Assembly: GCF_025822765.1 (NCBI RefSeq)
Contig: NZ_JACKUK010000044.1
Span: 115,915-179,914, forward strand
Direction: 5' to 3'
DNA: 64,000 nucleotides
From: Mycobacterium barrassiae
GTDB lineage: Bacteria; Actinomycetota; Actinomycetes; Mycobacteriales; Mycobacteriaceae
The position numbers were made by a program, and so were the translations under genes. Each line of letters starts with the position of its first letter. Within the stretch, counting starts at the first letter, position 1. The notes beneath the pieces are model-generated. The model did no database searches. It was not told the origin of the DNA and saw nothing but the letters and a program-made list of their open reading frames with translations. This document shows positions 48,206 to 57,301 of this stretch, in pieces.

Positions 48206-48352
48206 ATGAAGGATAGTACTGAGCAGGTGTTTGACGCCCGGGACGCCGAGGCGATCAAGCTGCTGAAGACTGACCCCGACAAGTATTTCGCACAGACAAA
48301 GCAGCGTCTTCCCTTTGGGTTCACGACACAAGATGAGCACGACGAGGCGTAG
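48206..48352 (+). CDS. 48-aa small protein downstream of the GAF protein
   Basis: Starts MKDSTEQVFDARDAEAIKLL with a clear ribosome site (GGGAGG, 5 bases before ATG). Hydrophilic, helical; ends FGFTTQDEHDEA. The good ribosome site and 58-base distance suggest it is co-expressed with the GAF membrane protein. No family recognised. The 221 bases that follow (48353-48573) hold nothing I can support. Confidence 0.6.
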   Translation: MKDSTEQVFDARDAEAIKLLKTDPDKYFAQTKQRLPFGFTTQDEHDEA

Positions 48353-48573
48353 ATCTACGCTCTCCGCATAGCGGCTCGTGTGGCGCACACAAGCGAGATC
48401 TTCCTCTGGCGCCTTGGTGCCTCCAACCACCCGCGCAGGCGGCGTTGCCTCGCTGATGAGGCCGCGCGGCGCCTGAGCCAGCCAGGTCGATGAGGTCACT
48501 CATGATTCTCCGCTTCCGACTGTGCGGCGGCTCATTGATCGGACGCGCGATCGTGGCCGTTTAGGGCAGCGGT

Positions 48574-49302
48574 TCACGCTGGTTCATTTTGGGCCCAGAC
48601 GTGTTCGCAGCTTCGGCAGATCCGCACCACGCCCGCCTCGGGATGGTCGATCGCGGGTTCGGTGTCCGCGGCACCCCCCGCGGAGTCCTGCGGCTCGGAC
48701 TTAAACCAGCTCGACACGTCCCACCAGGACGTGTCCGACGTCTTCAACCCCTCGGTTTGGCCAGGTCGGTCCGCAGCGTCACTGTCCGCGTCTGCAAACC
48801 AGCCGACGACCGAGTCCCACCACGACTTGTCGTCGGTGCGGATCGCTTTCCCCACCGCGGGCTCGGGCGGGGCGGGCCGAACTGGGGCGCGCAGGTCGTG
48901 GGTGTCGTACGCCCCGCAGTGCGGACACGCGCACACCAGCTCGAAGCCGTGAGTGGGCGGCAGCGTCGCGAAACCGATCTGTTTGGGACGCCTCTGCTTT
49001 GCGGGATTCGCCAGCTTCTGCGGCGAAGTTGCCTGGGCCCCTTGCGGTTTGGTTCCGTTGGTACGTGTCGCCGCCCGTGCGGTGCGTGCGGGCGGTTTCG
49101 CGGTTGATGGTGTGCCGGGGCCTTTGACCGGTACCACTGGGGCGTGGCGGCGTTGCAGGTCCTCAAGTTTCCGGGGCTCCTCCTGCGCCACAGCCCGTTG
49201 CTGGATGCTCGTACGTACGGCGTCGACGATCCACGCGATCGCCACGGCCGTGAGGAAGAGCAAGACCACTGCGACCGCGATGAGTACCAGAATGAGCTTC
49301 AA
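48574..49302 (-). CDS. Single-pass membrane protein with split zinc ribbon
   Basis: A 242-aa protein. N-terminal hydrophobic anchor (LILVLIAVAVVLLFLTAVAI), basic Pro/Ala-rich linker, then a cytoplasmic-looking part with two cysteine knuckles: CACPHCGAYDTHDL at about residue 125 and CRSCEHVWAQ at the very C-terminus. The cysteines are about 100 residues apart and enclose two Trp-rich repeats (KSWWDSVVGWF, TSWWDVSSWF). This would bring both ends together around one zinc. No known family recognised. Confidence 0.65.
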   Translation of the reverse strand: MKLILVLIAVAVVLLFLTAVAIAWIVDAVRTSIQQRAVAQEEPRKLEDLQRRHAPVVPVKGPGTPSTAKPPARTARAATRTNGTKPQGAQATSPQKLANPAKQRRPKQIGFATLPPTHGFELVCACPHCGAYDTHDLRAPVRPAPPEPAVGKAIRTDDKSWWDSVVGWFADADSDAADRPGQTEGLKTSDTSWWDVSSWFKSEPQDSAGGAADTEPAIDHPEAGVVRICRSCEHVWAQNEPA

Positions 49303-49385
49303 GTCAGTGCCACCCGCCTAGGTCTCGCCATCGTAGGACGGCGGTGTGACGAGTTCGTATGGAGGCGGCGCATGGTCGCGATGAT

Positions 49386-50306
49386 TCACCCGTGGGGCGA
49401 TGACTCCAGCGCCGACGGCTCCTCGGAGTCGGGCGGTGGTGGCGTCCACTTCTTGGGTCGGATGCCGCGAATCTTCCGCGACACCAAGTACGCGCCCAAA
49501 CCGGCGACACCCGCCACCACCGCGGGCGCGGCCGCCACCGCAACGGTTCCGGCGACCATCCCGCCGCCGACGACACCGCCAATGGCGGCCAGACCGCTGG
49601 TAATGCCTGCGGCGCTCATGCCGGTGACCCCCGCCGTCGCGATCGCCGCCATTCCGCCCGCGCCGGCTGCGCCGGCGCCCGCTATGGATGCGAGGCGTCC
49701 GTCTCGACGGGCGTCGTTCTCGTCCTTGGGCAGCGTCTTGTCGCCGCGCAGGCCAACCTGCACCGCGCCCACCGATACGACCGCTGGCGCGAGCGCCAGG
49801 ACGAGCGGTCCGGCCGCGGCGCCCGCACCGACCAGTGAGCCCGCGCTTGCCAGGCCCGACATAACCCCCGCACCGCTCACTCCGGCCACGGATCCGACCG
49901 CCGACACGACCGCTGCCGTCGTGCCGAGTGAGGTCGTCGCGGCCGCCCCCGACGAGGTCAGCGAACTCACCATCCGCACCTGCTGGCTCGCGATTCGGCC
50001 CGTGCAGCACCACGTTGCGAAATGCTCGCAATTGTTGGTGACCAGGTTGTACTCCTTGCTGCCCAGCTTGGATTCCGCTCTGCCGACGACGGTGTTTGGG
50101 TCGTCCTTGTCGCTGTACTCCCGGACATGAACGATGGAGTCCAGCGCGAAATCACCCATCGAGGTGCGGGCCACTGTCGTCGATTCGTTTCTACGACGAA
50201 GAGTGTGGCAATGCCTATATAACCTCGGCATCCGAGATCGCTTACCGGCCATCCGCTTTGACCTTGCTCGACCGCCTGTCGAGCGCATGCGACCTTGTCC
50301 CAGCAA
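49386..50306 (-). CDS. LRAT-like protein with Gly/Ala-rich hydrophobic tail (N-terminus incomplete)
   Basis: A 306-aa open frame. The LRAT/NlpC-P60-like domain is visible from about residue 44: VARTSMGDFALDSIVHVREY, VGRAESKLGSKEYNLVTNNC and EHFATWCCTGR, with the NCEHF catalytic cysteine motif. The preceding part of the domain, with the catalytic His, is not in this frame, and the first 45 residues look random. After it come about 190 Gly/Ala-rich residues with three or four membrane-inserting segments, ending in a basic tail. The true start may be the Met of MGDFALDS at 50159; the gene seems 5'-truncated. Confidence 0.6.
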   Translation of the reverse strand: MLGQGRMRSTGGRARSKRMAGKRSRMPRLYRHCHTLRRRNESTTVARTSMGDFALDSIVHVREYSDKDDPNTVVGRAESKLGSKEYNLVTNNCEHFATWCCTGRIASQQVRMVSSLTSSGAAATTSLGTTAAVVSAVGSVAGVSGAGVMSGLASAGSLVGAGAAAGPLVLALAPAVVSVGAVQVGLRGDKTLPKDENDARRDGRLASIAGAGAAGAGGMAAIATAGVTGMSAAGITSGLAAIGGVVGGGMVAGTVAVAAAPAVVAGVAGLGAYLVSRKIRGIRPKKWTPPPPDSEEPSALESSPHG

Positions 50307-52256
50307 GAGTTGTCAAAGCGCCTTGCCGACAATGGGCAGCAGCGCCCGGAGTTGCCGTTACTCGACGAAGGCACCAAGGCGGGGGCATTCCTCAACGCGC
50401 TCAATGCACGCACCACTCAAGCGGAGATCGACGCGGCGACATTACTTGCCGCCGACCACGATGTCGTCCTACCCGAAAAGCTCCAGGAGGTGGCGCGGCT
50501 CCAGAGCAGCGATCCGAACAAGGAGAAGGCTCGGCTATCGCAACTGGCCGCTCAGTGGAACACCGTGCAGGCGCACGTCAATCGAGTTGCGACCATGGTC
50601 GATGCCGAGGCTCTTAGCCAGATCGCCGAGGAGAAGAACCGGGCAGGAGAACTCCGACAGGCGGCAGAGATCGCGTCGGCGAGAAACTTCGACGCCGAAC
50701 CGGTGACGGGCGTTGGATCGGCGACCTGGCGCGCATTGTGGGAGGCGGCACGCCAGTACTCGGTCAGCGAGGCGTATCACGGGCATGAGTTCCCGTTCGT
50801 TGGAGACGGCAGCGTGTGCGTTCTCTGCCAGCAGTCGCTGTCGGACGACGCTGCCGCCCGACTGACACGATTTGAAGACTTCATCGAGGACACCACCTCA
50901 CGGGATGCCGAACGGGCCGAGAGGCAACTTGCTACGCGTCGGGATCAAGCCGCAGGGCATCAGACCCAACCCGTCTCGGTGACAAGTGCTGTCACCCACC
51001 TTCAGGCTGGTGGTCAGGATGTGTCGACTGCGGAGGCGTGGATAGCTGCTGCAGCAACGGTCGCAGGGCAGATCGTCGAATGGATCGATGGGACGAGGGC
51101 AGTTCTCCCGAGTCCACCCTCCCCGGCGCCGCGCGCCGCGATTGATGAGCGCCGACAAGCGCTCCTGATCGCCAGCGAGGCAATCGATGCGACGACCTTC
51201 AATGACCACCTTCGCGACCTGAAGACCGAAGTCGCTGATCTCCAAGCGAGAGCACAGCTATACGCCGCCAAGCAGAACCTCGCCGTCGAGGTGGAGCGCT
51301 TGAAGGCGCGTGCCAAGATCGATGAGGCGAAGCGTCTCGCGGACACCACTGGGATCACTCGCAAGTCAACCGCGCTCACGACGGAGCATGTAACCAGTGT
51401 GGTCAGAGACCAGTTCACCCGCGAGACTGAGCGGCTCCACCTTCGCAAGGTCACGCTCGACCCGACACGCGGACGGCGAGAAACGACGTTGGAGCATCGC
51501 CCTAAGCTGCTGGGCGCAACGGTCGACGCAAACATCGGCCACGTCCTGAGCGAGGGAGAGCAGACCGCTCTCGGACTCGCTGGTTTCCTGACTGAAGTCG
51601 AGTTTGATGAATCTAGGTCTGGAGTGGTCCTTGACGATCCCGTCTCCTCACTCGACGCCGGTCGACGGTCTCGGGTTGCCAAACGGTTGGTCGAACTTGC
51701 GCAGGATCGCCAAGTCATCGTGTTTACGCATGAGGCGACCTTCGTCAACGCGCTCAATAGGGAAGCACGTGACCTCGGCATCGAGGTGACTGAGCGCGCG
51801 ATTCTTCGGCACGGTGAGCGCCCCGGCCTGGTCTCGGACAAGCATCCGTGGAACGTGAAAGATATTCCGTCACGGATCGATTGGCTGACGGCGGAACTGA
51901 ATCGGATACGAAACGACCGAAGCGAACTTGACTCCGACGAGTACACAAGGCGTGCCCAAGAGTGGGGTGGGAGGTTGTCGCAGGCGTGGGAGCGCGCGGT
52001 GAACCTAGACGTGGTTAACGAGCTGGTCGACCGTGGAACGAACGAAGTCAGACCGCGCATGTTCAAGATGCTGGTCGGCATAACAGAGCAGGACAACAAT
52101 GACTACCAGTCTGGCTACGCCAAGGCCTCTGAATGGGCACCGCGCCATGACCAGGCGCCCGAAACTAACTTCATTGCTCCGGAACCGGACGAGCTTGAGG
52201 CCGAGTTAGTTCGGTTCAAGGACTGGGTCGCCCGCATAAAGAGGTGCAAGAAGTGA
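50262..52256 (+). pseudogene. AAA/ABC-type ATPase lacking its N-terminal P-loop
   Basis: The frame is open from 50262; the first usable start is TTG at 50295 (653 aa). The C-terminal half has the ABC signature LSEGEQTALGLAGFLTEVEF, Walker B with D-loop GVVLDDPVSSLDAGRRSRVA, and the H-loop QVIVFTHEATFVNAL. There is a coiled-coil-like middle with a zinc-hook-like CVLCQQSL at about residue 175. This is the pattern of AAA_13/RloC-type ATPases, but the N-terminal Walker A lobe is missing. The open frame begins only 12 bases before the LRAT-like frame on the other strand. I read it as a 5'-truncated gene. Confidence 0.7.
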
Positions 52257-52331
52257 CGAGCCACTGAGTGGCTCGCAGAAGCCCGGAGCCATCGGGAGCC
52301 TAGGCCTGGGGGAGGCGCCGCTCAACAAGGA

Positions 52332-53735
52332 TTGCCTGATCCGCGCCTTGACCAGGTGCCGTGCCGCTCCTTCCAGATGGCCGCGTCCCGTATTGGACGG
52401 ACAGGGTGGGCGGGCATCTTCACAACGATCGGTGCCGATCTTCGAATTCCTACCCAACTCAGCTATACGTTTCTGGGCGTGGATGAGCCGATACCGCCCG
52501 CAAGTGCAGAAAATGTTCGTGAGACCGCATCTGCTGTAGCCCTGGAGCTCCTCGATGAGGTCGCCGTACGGCTGCTGGAGTGCCGACTGGTGTTGGAGGC
52601 CTTGCACGACGAAGTCGACCTGAACTTCGACGAGTTCATTGGGAACATAAGTGTGGTGGAGCGGTCAGCGCAGGAGGCGTTCGGCGCGGCAAGTCTGCTT
52701 AACAAGGGTGCGACACTCGACGAACGTTGGGGCTACAACCTGTCCAGGCCTAAAGCGATTTTCGCCCGCCACAATGCTGCGGCCAGGCGAGGAGTGCCGG
52801 CCCTTCTTCCCGAGCCATCGACCGTCGATGTGTTCAACGACAGCTTCCGCGACCTGACCCGGCTGGACCGCATTCAGGACATGACCGGGCCTAGACCAAT
52901 CTGCGCGACCGAAGCGCGCGACGGATCCCGTTGTGGCAGTTCGGCTATCTATTTGGGAGCCGGAGTCTTCGGACCGAACTGCTACGTGCACTCCACTCGT
53001 GCCGAACGCGACCAGTACCGGCAGCATCAGGAAAAGATCGCCGCAAAGGTCGAGGAGGAACGCTACTCGTACGCGCGGCACACGGCAGCGTCGCTGGCCA
53101 TCAGCTCCGGCGCTAACGTCAAAGCGGTGCAGACGATGCTCGGCCACGCATCTGCGGTGCTCACGTTGGACACCTACGCCGACTTGTTCCCGGACGATCT
53201 GGAGCTCGTCGCAGCGGCGCTCGATTTAGCACGGCGGGACGCTCTGGGAACAGGTCCGCAGACCTACTGCGGATTGACCTCAGCGCGTGACGCCGAAACA
53301 CGAAGCGGGAGAAGACAGATGCACACACCGGCCGACGACGATGATCAGTCGTCAGACCTAACGAAGTACGCCTTCCACATGGAGCCGCAGCTTGAACGGA
53401 GCGATGAATCATGGACTGCTTCCTATCCTGGGGCGGACTGGTCTGTGTCGGCACCCAACAAGGAATCGGCCTTGCAACGGCTCGGAGAGGAGTTCATTCG
53501 TCGGCAGAATGCTGGTGAAGATCCCCTCGCCTACGCCGACGCTGTTTACCGTCGACATTTACGCGAACCGGTCCAGGGTGTATCTGCCGTCGATAACGAG
53601 CTCTACCGTGAACTGGTGCACGCACCCGAGGCCGAACGGAAGCGCGCGATTGAAGAAGCCGAGCGGAGACGCAGGCTTGGGCAGCCCTACACCAAGAGCG
53701 ACTATCTGCGACACCGCGAGAAGCCCGAACAGTGA
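52332..53735 (+). pseudogene. Chimeric ORF: unknown N-domain, integrase C-terminus, HicB-like C-domain
   Basis: One 467-codon frame (TTG start) joins three unrelated parts. Residues about 1-240 are an unknown protein with Cys/His-rich PICATEARDGSRCGSSAIYL and NCYVHSTRAERDQYRQHQ. Residues about 244-290 are the C-terminus of a tyrosine recombinase: ARHTAASLAISSGANVKAVQ, then TMLGHASAVLTLDTYADLFP, which includes the catalytic His-x-x-His-like and Tyr region but lacks the rest. Residues 330-467 form an independent-looking gene. The normal HDLRHT context is replaced by ERYSYARHT, so the junction is a recombination scar kept in frame. Confidence 0.6.
53319..53735 (+). CDS. HicB-like hypothetical protein (C-terminal part of the chimeric frame)
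   Basis: An ATG at 53319 with GGGAGA 6 to 8 bases upstream could start a free 138-aa protein. The first 70 residues (KYAFHMEPQLERSDESWTAS, then WSVSAPNKESALQRLGEEFI) follow the HicB antitoxin-like beta-beta-beta-alpha outline. The C-terminus is charged and helical (EAERKRAIEEAERRRRLGQP). No HicA toxin is adjacent. It is the likely intact gene behind the chimeric frame. Confidence 0.5.
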   Translation: MHTPADDDDQSSDLTKYAFHMEPQLERSDESWTASYPGADWSVSAPNKESALQRLGEEFIRRQNAGEDPLAYADAVYRRHLREPVQGVSAVDNELYRELVHAPEAERKRAIEEAERRRRLGQPYTKSDYLRHREKPEQ

Positions 53736-53854
53736 AAGCTATTCCAGGCTGCCGTTGCTCCGTTACCGCCGCGATATGCGAAATATGCTGTTACACAAGC
53801 GGCTTCATTACAAATACCGCCAAATCCTAACTCACGTGTGGTGTTCCACGTGGC

Positions 53855-54037
53855 TCAGCCTTGATTGCGGAGACGACGTGCGATTTCGGCCTCGACCTGT
53901 TGCAGAGAGGCCTTGGGGTGATTCCTCACGATTGGCTCTGCAGCTTTGGCGATGTCCGCTTGAGTCACGCTTGCCGCCATACCAGCGGCAACGATGAGAC
54001 CCTTAACCGCCTCTTTGATATCGATGTCCATACTCAT
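53855..54037 (-). CDS. Small hypothetical protein (60 aa)
   Basis: Starts MSMDIDIKEAVKGLIVAAGM with GGGAGG about 7 bases before the ATG. Amphipathic helices (ASLQQVEAEIARRLRNQG). No family recognised. The strong ribosome site and clean composition support expression. Confidence 0.6.
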   Translation of the reverse strand: MSMDIDIKEAVKGLIVAAGMAASVTQADIAKAAEPIVRNHPKASLQQVEAEIARRLRNQG

Positions 54038-54464
54038 CTGGCTGCCTCCCCGTCGGTCCTGTTCTGCCGGTCTTCCGGCGACGCCAAACAGTAGCGTGTT
54101 TGACCAGGATAGTTGCGAAAATCGTCAGCTCCGGCAAATGTCATGGCAGATCGGTTACGGGCAACACCAGAGACGTTTGATCTACGTCACCAGCGACGCC
54201 ACGCCCCGGTCAAACCCATGTCGCCATCAACCCAAAGCCCGCCGCAACCATGCAGCCGAACGCCTGCCAGCTCAGGGCCTCGGCAATCGAGATGCAATCT
54301 GTTTGCGAACGCGGCTAAGGATTTGCTGAAGTTGGCCGTTGTCTGAAGGGTGGCCGATACTCTCGCACAAAGCAGCGCGGTCGCTTGCATGGGAGCGTAA
54401 CAAGCTTGCGGAGAATCAGAGGCGCGTCGATTCCGTAGTTCTACCGCATTGAGGGAGCAGTTGG
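54038..54464. other. Gap with no supported gene
   Basis: 427 bases between two divergent genes. Short frames exist on both strands but none has a convincing start, ribosome site or protein-like composition. The promoter of the 240-aa gene and of the small minus-strand gene must lie here. Confidence 0.6.
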
Positions 54465-55187
54465 ATGCCCAACTTGGCCACTTACGAAGCCAGCAGCATT
54501 GATTGGGATCGTCTCAACAAGTACGCACGACGGGTCGCGAACGAGACGCGGCGCCCGTCTGAATCGCCAATCAAGTACACCACGACCGAATATGTCGACG
54601 TGCCGAAGACGGTCGCGGCCCCCGGCCTACGCGGTCTGTTGGGCCGAACGGAGACAAAGGCTGCACGACAGCAGCAGCAACGGGAGGTCGTGGTGGTCGG
54701 CAAGCACTGGCTCTTGGACCGTAGGCATCACCACATCGAGCGCAACGGCCGAGGCAAGGACTACACCAATCAGGAGACGACACATGAACAGCACTATTAC
54801 GTGCTCCTGCCGGACGGCTCCCTGAAGCATGTGATTCTGTGGGAGGAAGAGTTCACGCTGACCAGCTTCGGCAGGACAACTTTCAGGTTGGAGAAAGATC
54901 ATTTGGTTTCAGATTTCGGCGACGGCGAAATCAAGGCTTTCGACTTCGAGAAGCGCTACAGCGAGTGCGGCACACACGGTCATGGGACCAAGACGTGGGG
55001 TGACCGAGAGCCGGGTAGACGACTTCTTGTTCACGTCAAGGGTGTCGGCTTGTCACGTGCGCTGAAACGGCTGGTTCCCCAGACGGAGCAGCGGGCAGCC
55101 AGTGCATCTAGTCCGCCTTCGCCGCCAAGCCGGCTTCGCGGAAGTGCCATTAACCGCACACGAGGGACGCGCCGCCCGAGTGGCTAA
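54465..55187 (+). CDS. Unknown 240-aa protein with SRLRGS C-terminal tail
   Basis: Starts MPNLATYEASSIDWDRLNKY. N-terminal helical region, then a beta-rich central domain (REVVVVGKHWLLDRRHHHIE, HYYVLLPDGSLKHVILWEEE, GRTTFRLEKDHLVSDFGDGE). After a Ser/Pro linker (SASSPPSPPS) the C-terminus reads SRLRGSAINRTRGTRRPSG. This tail resembles the C-terminus of the protein kinase encoded 3 kb downstream (SRLRGSLTRRTYRGKH). The two probably share a binding partner or modification. It may be a substrate or effector of the triad. No family recognised. Confidence 0.7.
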   Translation: MPNLATYEASSIDWDRLNKYARRVANETRRPSESPIKYTTTEYVDVPKTVAAPGLRGLLGRTETKAARQQQQREVVVVGKHWLLDRRHHHIERNGRGKDYTNQETTHEQHYYVLLPDGSLKHVILWEEEFTLTSFGRTTFRLEKDHLVSDFGDGEIKAFDFEKRYSECGTHGHGTKTWGDREPGRRLLVHVKGVGLSRALKRLVPQTEQRAASASSPPSPPSRLRGSAINRTRGTRRPSG

Positions 55188-55584
55188 CGGAGCCCCGTTT
55201 GAGACTGTCTTGATCAATGAGGCACGACCGAGTAGGTAGCCCCAGGCATTCCCCTGCGTATTCGCGACGGTTCACCAGACTACGAATGCGCGAGACATCC
55301 GGGGACTACTACGTCAGGTCTATGACCTTTGCCCGGCTTTCAGCCGTCTATGGATCGACAATCGACAGGGTGCAGTCTTCGCAGTTTGACGCACGTGAGC
55401 GGGCTGCTTCATGCAGAATCCTGGTAGCAGCGTAAGGAGGTTCGATTTGCCGGCACGGGGAGCCGGCTCAGGCTGAGGGGTGGAACCCGCGGCATCGCCG
55501 CGGGCGATGCGTCGCACAATTCACCACTCATTCGCGCTGCCGAAGAACCGACCTATGCACACAAATCAAGCCAAGAGGTGAGAC
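55188..55584. other. Leader region of the vWA-PP2C-kinase triad
   Basis: 397 bases. A strong AAGGAGG (55434-55440) precedes a 9-codon TTG-initiated leader (MPARGAGSG) at 55447-55476. Two hairpins follow: GCCGGC (55449-55454) against GCCGGC (55462-55467), and the perfect CCCGCGGC-ATC-GCCGCGGG (55486-55504). The triad starts 80 bases later. A 72-codon frame at 55217-55435 is not convincing as a gene. Confidence 0.45.
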
Positions 55585-56277
55585 GTGACAGCAGGACAAC
55601 AAGTTGATTATGCGGTGGATATCGTGCTTTGTATTGATCAAACCGGAAGCATGGCGCCGATAATCGAAAGCGTAAAACATCATGCATTGTCCTTTAGTGA
55701 TGAACTTCGCTCGGCCCTTGAAAAGAAAGACAGATACGTCGACGTTCTACGGGTTCGGGTCATCGGATTCCGGGACTATTACTACGACGGGCAAGAAGCA
55801 ATGGACGCGTCCGAATTCTTCACTTTGCCTGACGAAAGCACCAAGTTCGAGGCATTCGTCTCTGGACTGACTCCAAAGGGAGGGGGCGACGAGCCCGAAA
55901 GCGGTCTGGAGGCGCTGGCGCTCGCGATCAAGTCACCCTGGACAACGGCAGGCACTAAGAAACGCCAGGTCATCGTCGTTTGGACTGATGCGAGCGCTCA
56001 TCCGCTCGAGAAGTCCTCCTCCACTCCGATTGAGGCATATCCAGGAGGCATGCCGAAGGATCTGGACGAACTTACAGATTGGTGGGAGGACCCGCAAAGC
56101 GGCTCTGTCGACCCTAGGGCCAAACGGCTGATCATCTATGCGCCGGATTCGGCTGGTTGGTCGGAGATAGCGTCTAGCTGGGAAGAGACGGTCCATTTTC
56201 CCTCAACTGCGGGAGAAGGTTTACGCGACATTGAATATCAAGAGATTCTTTCGTCGATCGTCGAGAGCATCAAATAG
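55585..56277 (+). CDS. von Willebrand factor A domain protein (TerY-like), triad member 1
   Basis: A 230-aa protein from GTG at 55585, preceded by AAGAGGTGAG. It is almost entirely one vWA domain. The MIDAS metal motif is VLCIDQTGSMAPIIESVKHH (Asp18-x-Thr-x-Ser order), with later acidic/Thr positions in PKGGGDEPESGLEALALAIK and VIVVWTDASAHPLEKSS. This is the form found in TerY-like proteins. Its 3' end abuts or overlaps the PP2C gene. In published TerY-P triads such a vWA protein works with a PP2C phosphatase and a kinase, as here. Probably a cytoplasmic scaffold or phosphorylation target. Confidence 0.88.
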   Translation: MTAGQQVDYAVDIVLCIDQTGSMAPIIESVKHHALSFSDELRSALEKKDRYVDVLRVRVIGFRDYYYDGQEAMDASEFFTLPDESTKFEAFVSGLTPKGGGDEPESGLEALALAIKSPWTTAGTKKRQVIVVWTDASAHPLEKSSSTPIEAYPGGMPKDLDELTDWWEDPQSGSVDPRAKRLIIYAPDSAGWSEIASSWEETVHFPSTAGEGLRDIEYQEILSSIVESIK

Positions 56278-56284
56278 TCCGAAG

Positions 56285-57301
56285 ATGCTGCCACAGGGCC
56301 CCCTAGCGTACTTGAACATACCCAAAATTGCGGATGAGGGCGAAGACGCAGACCCCTTGTTTCACACAGTCGGGCAAACCCAATGGATCGGCGTTTTTGA
56401 CGGGCTCGGTGGCGCCGGAGCGACGGTATACAACATGCCGGACGGTCATAAGAGATCCGGCGCCTATATTGCATCGCGCGTCGCCTGCGCGGCCTGCGCT
56501 AGATGGGTAGAAGGTGAAGCTCCACAGGCTACGCCAGGGAAGCGTGCCATCGGTTTACGGGATGCACTGATGAGCCGGTTTGCCGAGGCGAAGAATGACC
56601 TTGCGGAGCCGACGTCCCGCCTAAGGGGCCGACTAATCAAGGCGCTCCCAACTACCCTGGCATTGGCGGGCATACATGACGTCCGACAAGATCATGTCGA
56701 GTGCGACGTGCTGTGGGCCGGCGACTCCCGGGTCTACTACATCACTCCAGACGAGGGGCTTGTTCAAATTTCGGTCGACCAACTGAAGGAGCCGTTGGAC
56801 GCGCAAGAAAACTTGACTGCGGACAGCCCGATGAGCAATTGCATAGCCGCTGACGAAGAGTTCTATATCGACGAGATATTCGTCACGCTCAAGAAGCCCC
56901 TTATTGTTCTTGCGGCAACGGATGGCTGTTTCGGTTACGTGCCCACCCCAACTCATTTTGAACATGTTCTGCTGTCGGCAATGGTCGGCGCTGAGACGTA
57001 TTCCGAACTTCAAACTCGACTCCGGGAGAGCATCTCATCCTACACAGCAGACGACGCGAGCATTGCGATGACGCACAGCGGTTGGGAAACCTACGGTTCC
57101 CTGAAGTCCTCCTTTAAACGCCGGATGGCGAAGGTAGAAAAGTATGTCGATGCGTTCGACAAGGCCCGATTGCAGCGCGAACAGGCGCGCGATCAGTTGA
57201 GAGAGGCCGATATCCAGTTTGCACACGTGAGAGACAAGATATGGGCTGAGTATCGTCAAGGATATGAACCCAAATTTGAGCGGACCCGAACACCGCTATG
57301 A
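56285..57301 (+). CDS. PP2C-family protein phosphatase, triad member 2
   Basis: A 338-aa protein from ATG at 56285 (MLPQGPLAYLNIPKIADEGE), 7 bases after the vWA stop; a TTG at 56231 would overlap and add 18 residues. PP2C metal motifs: WIGVFDGLGGAGATVYNMPD (Asp-Gly-x-Gly-Gly), LWAGDSRVYYITPDEG, LAATDGCFGYVPTPTHF and SYTADDASIAM (last metal Asp). It also contains SRLRGRLIKALP in the middle. The C-terminus is a coiled-coil (DKARLQREQARDQLREADIQ). Expected to dephosphorylate targets of the kinase. Its stop overlaps the kinase start (ATGA). Confidence 0.88.
   Translation: MLPQGPLAYLNIPKIADEGEDADPLFHTVGQTQWIGVFDGLGGAGATVYNMPDGHKRSGAYIASRVACAACARWVEGEAPQATPGKRAIGLRDALMSRFAEAKNDLAEPTSRLRGRLIKALPTTLALAGIHDVRQDHVECDVLWAGDSRVYYITPDEGLVQISVDQLKEPLDAQENLTADSPMSNCIAADEEFYIDEIFVTLKKPLIVLAATDGCFGYVPTPTHFEHVLLSAMVGAETYSELQTRLRESISSYTADDASIAMTHSGWETYGSLKSSFKRRMAKVEKYVDAFDKARLQREQARDQLREADIQFAHVRDKIWAEYRQGYEPKFERTRTPL

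Noticed and set aside
53855-54346. Several plus-strand frames between 53861 and 54346
   Set aside because: They overlap the better supported minus-strand 60-aa gene or lack starts, ribosome sites and protein-like composition.
55217-55435. 72-codon frame before the triad
   Set aside because: Arg/Ser-rich composition, no ribosome site and no recognisable domain; its stop merely overlaps the strong AAGGAGG.
55449-55520. Resemblance to a TPP riboswitch (GGGGAGC...GGCTGAGGGG)
   Set aside because: Only the 5' part looks similar; the conserved 3' part (ACC...GAACCTGAT...) is absent and the downstream genes are not thiamine genes.
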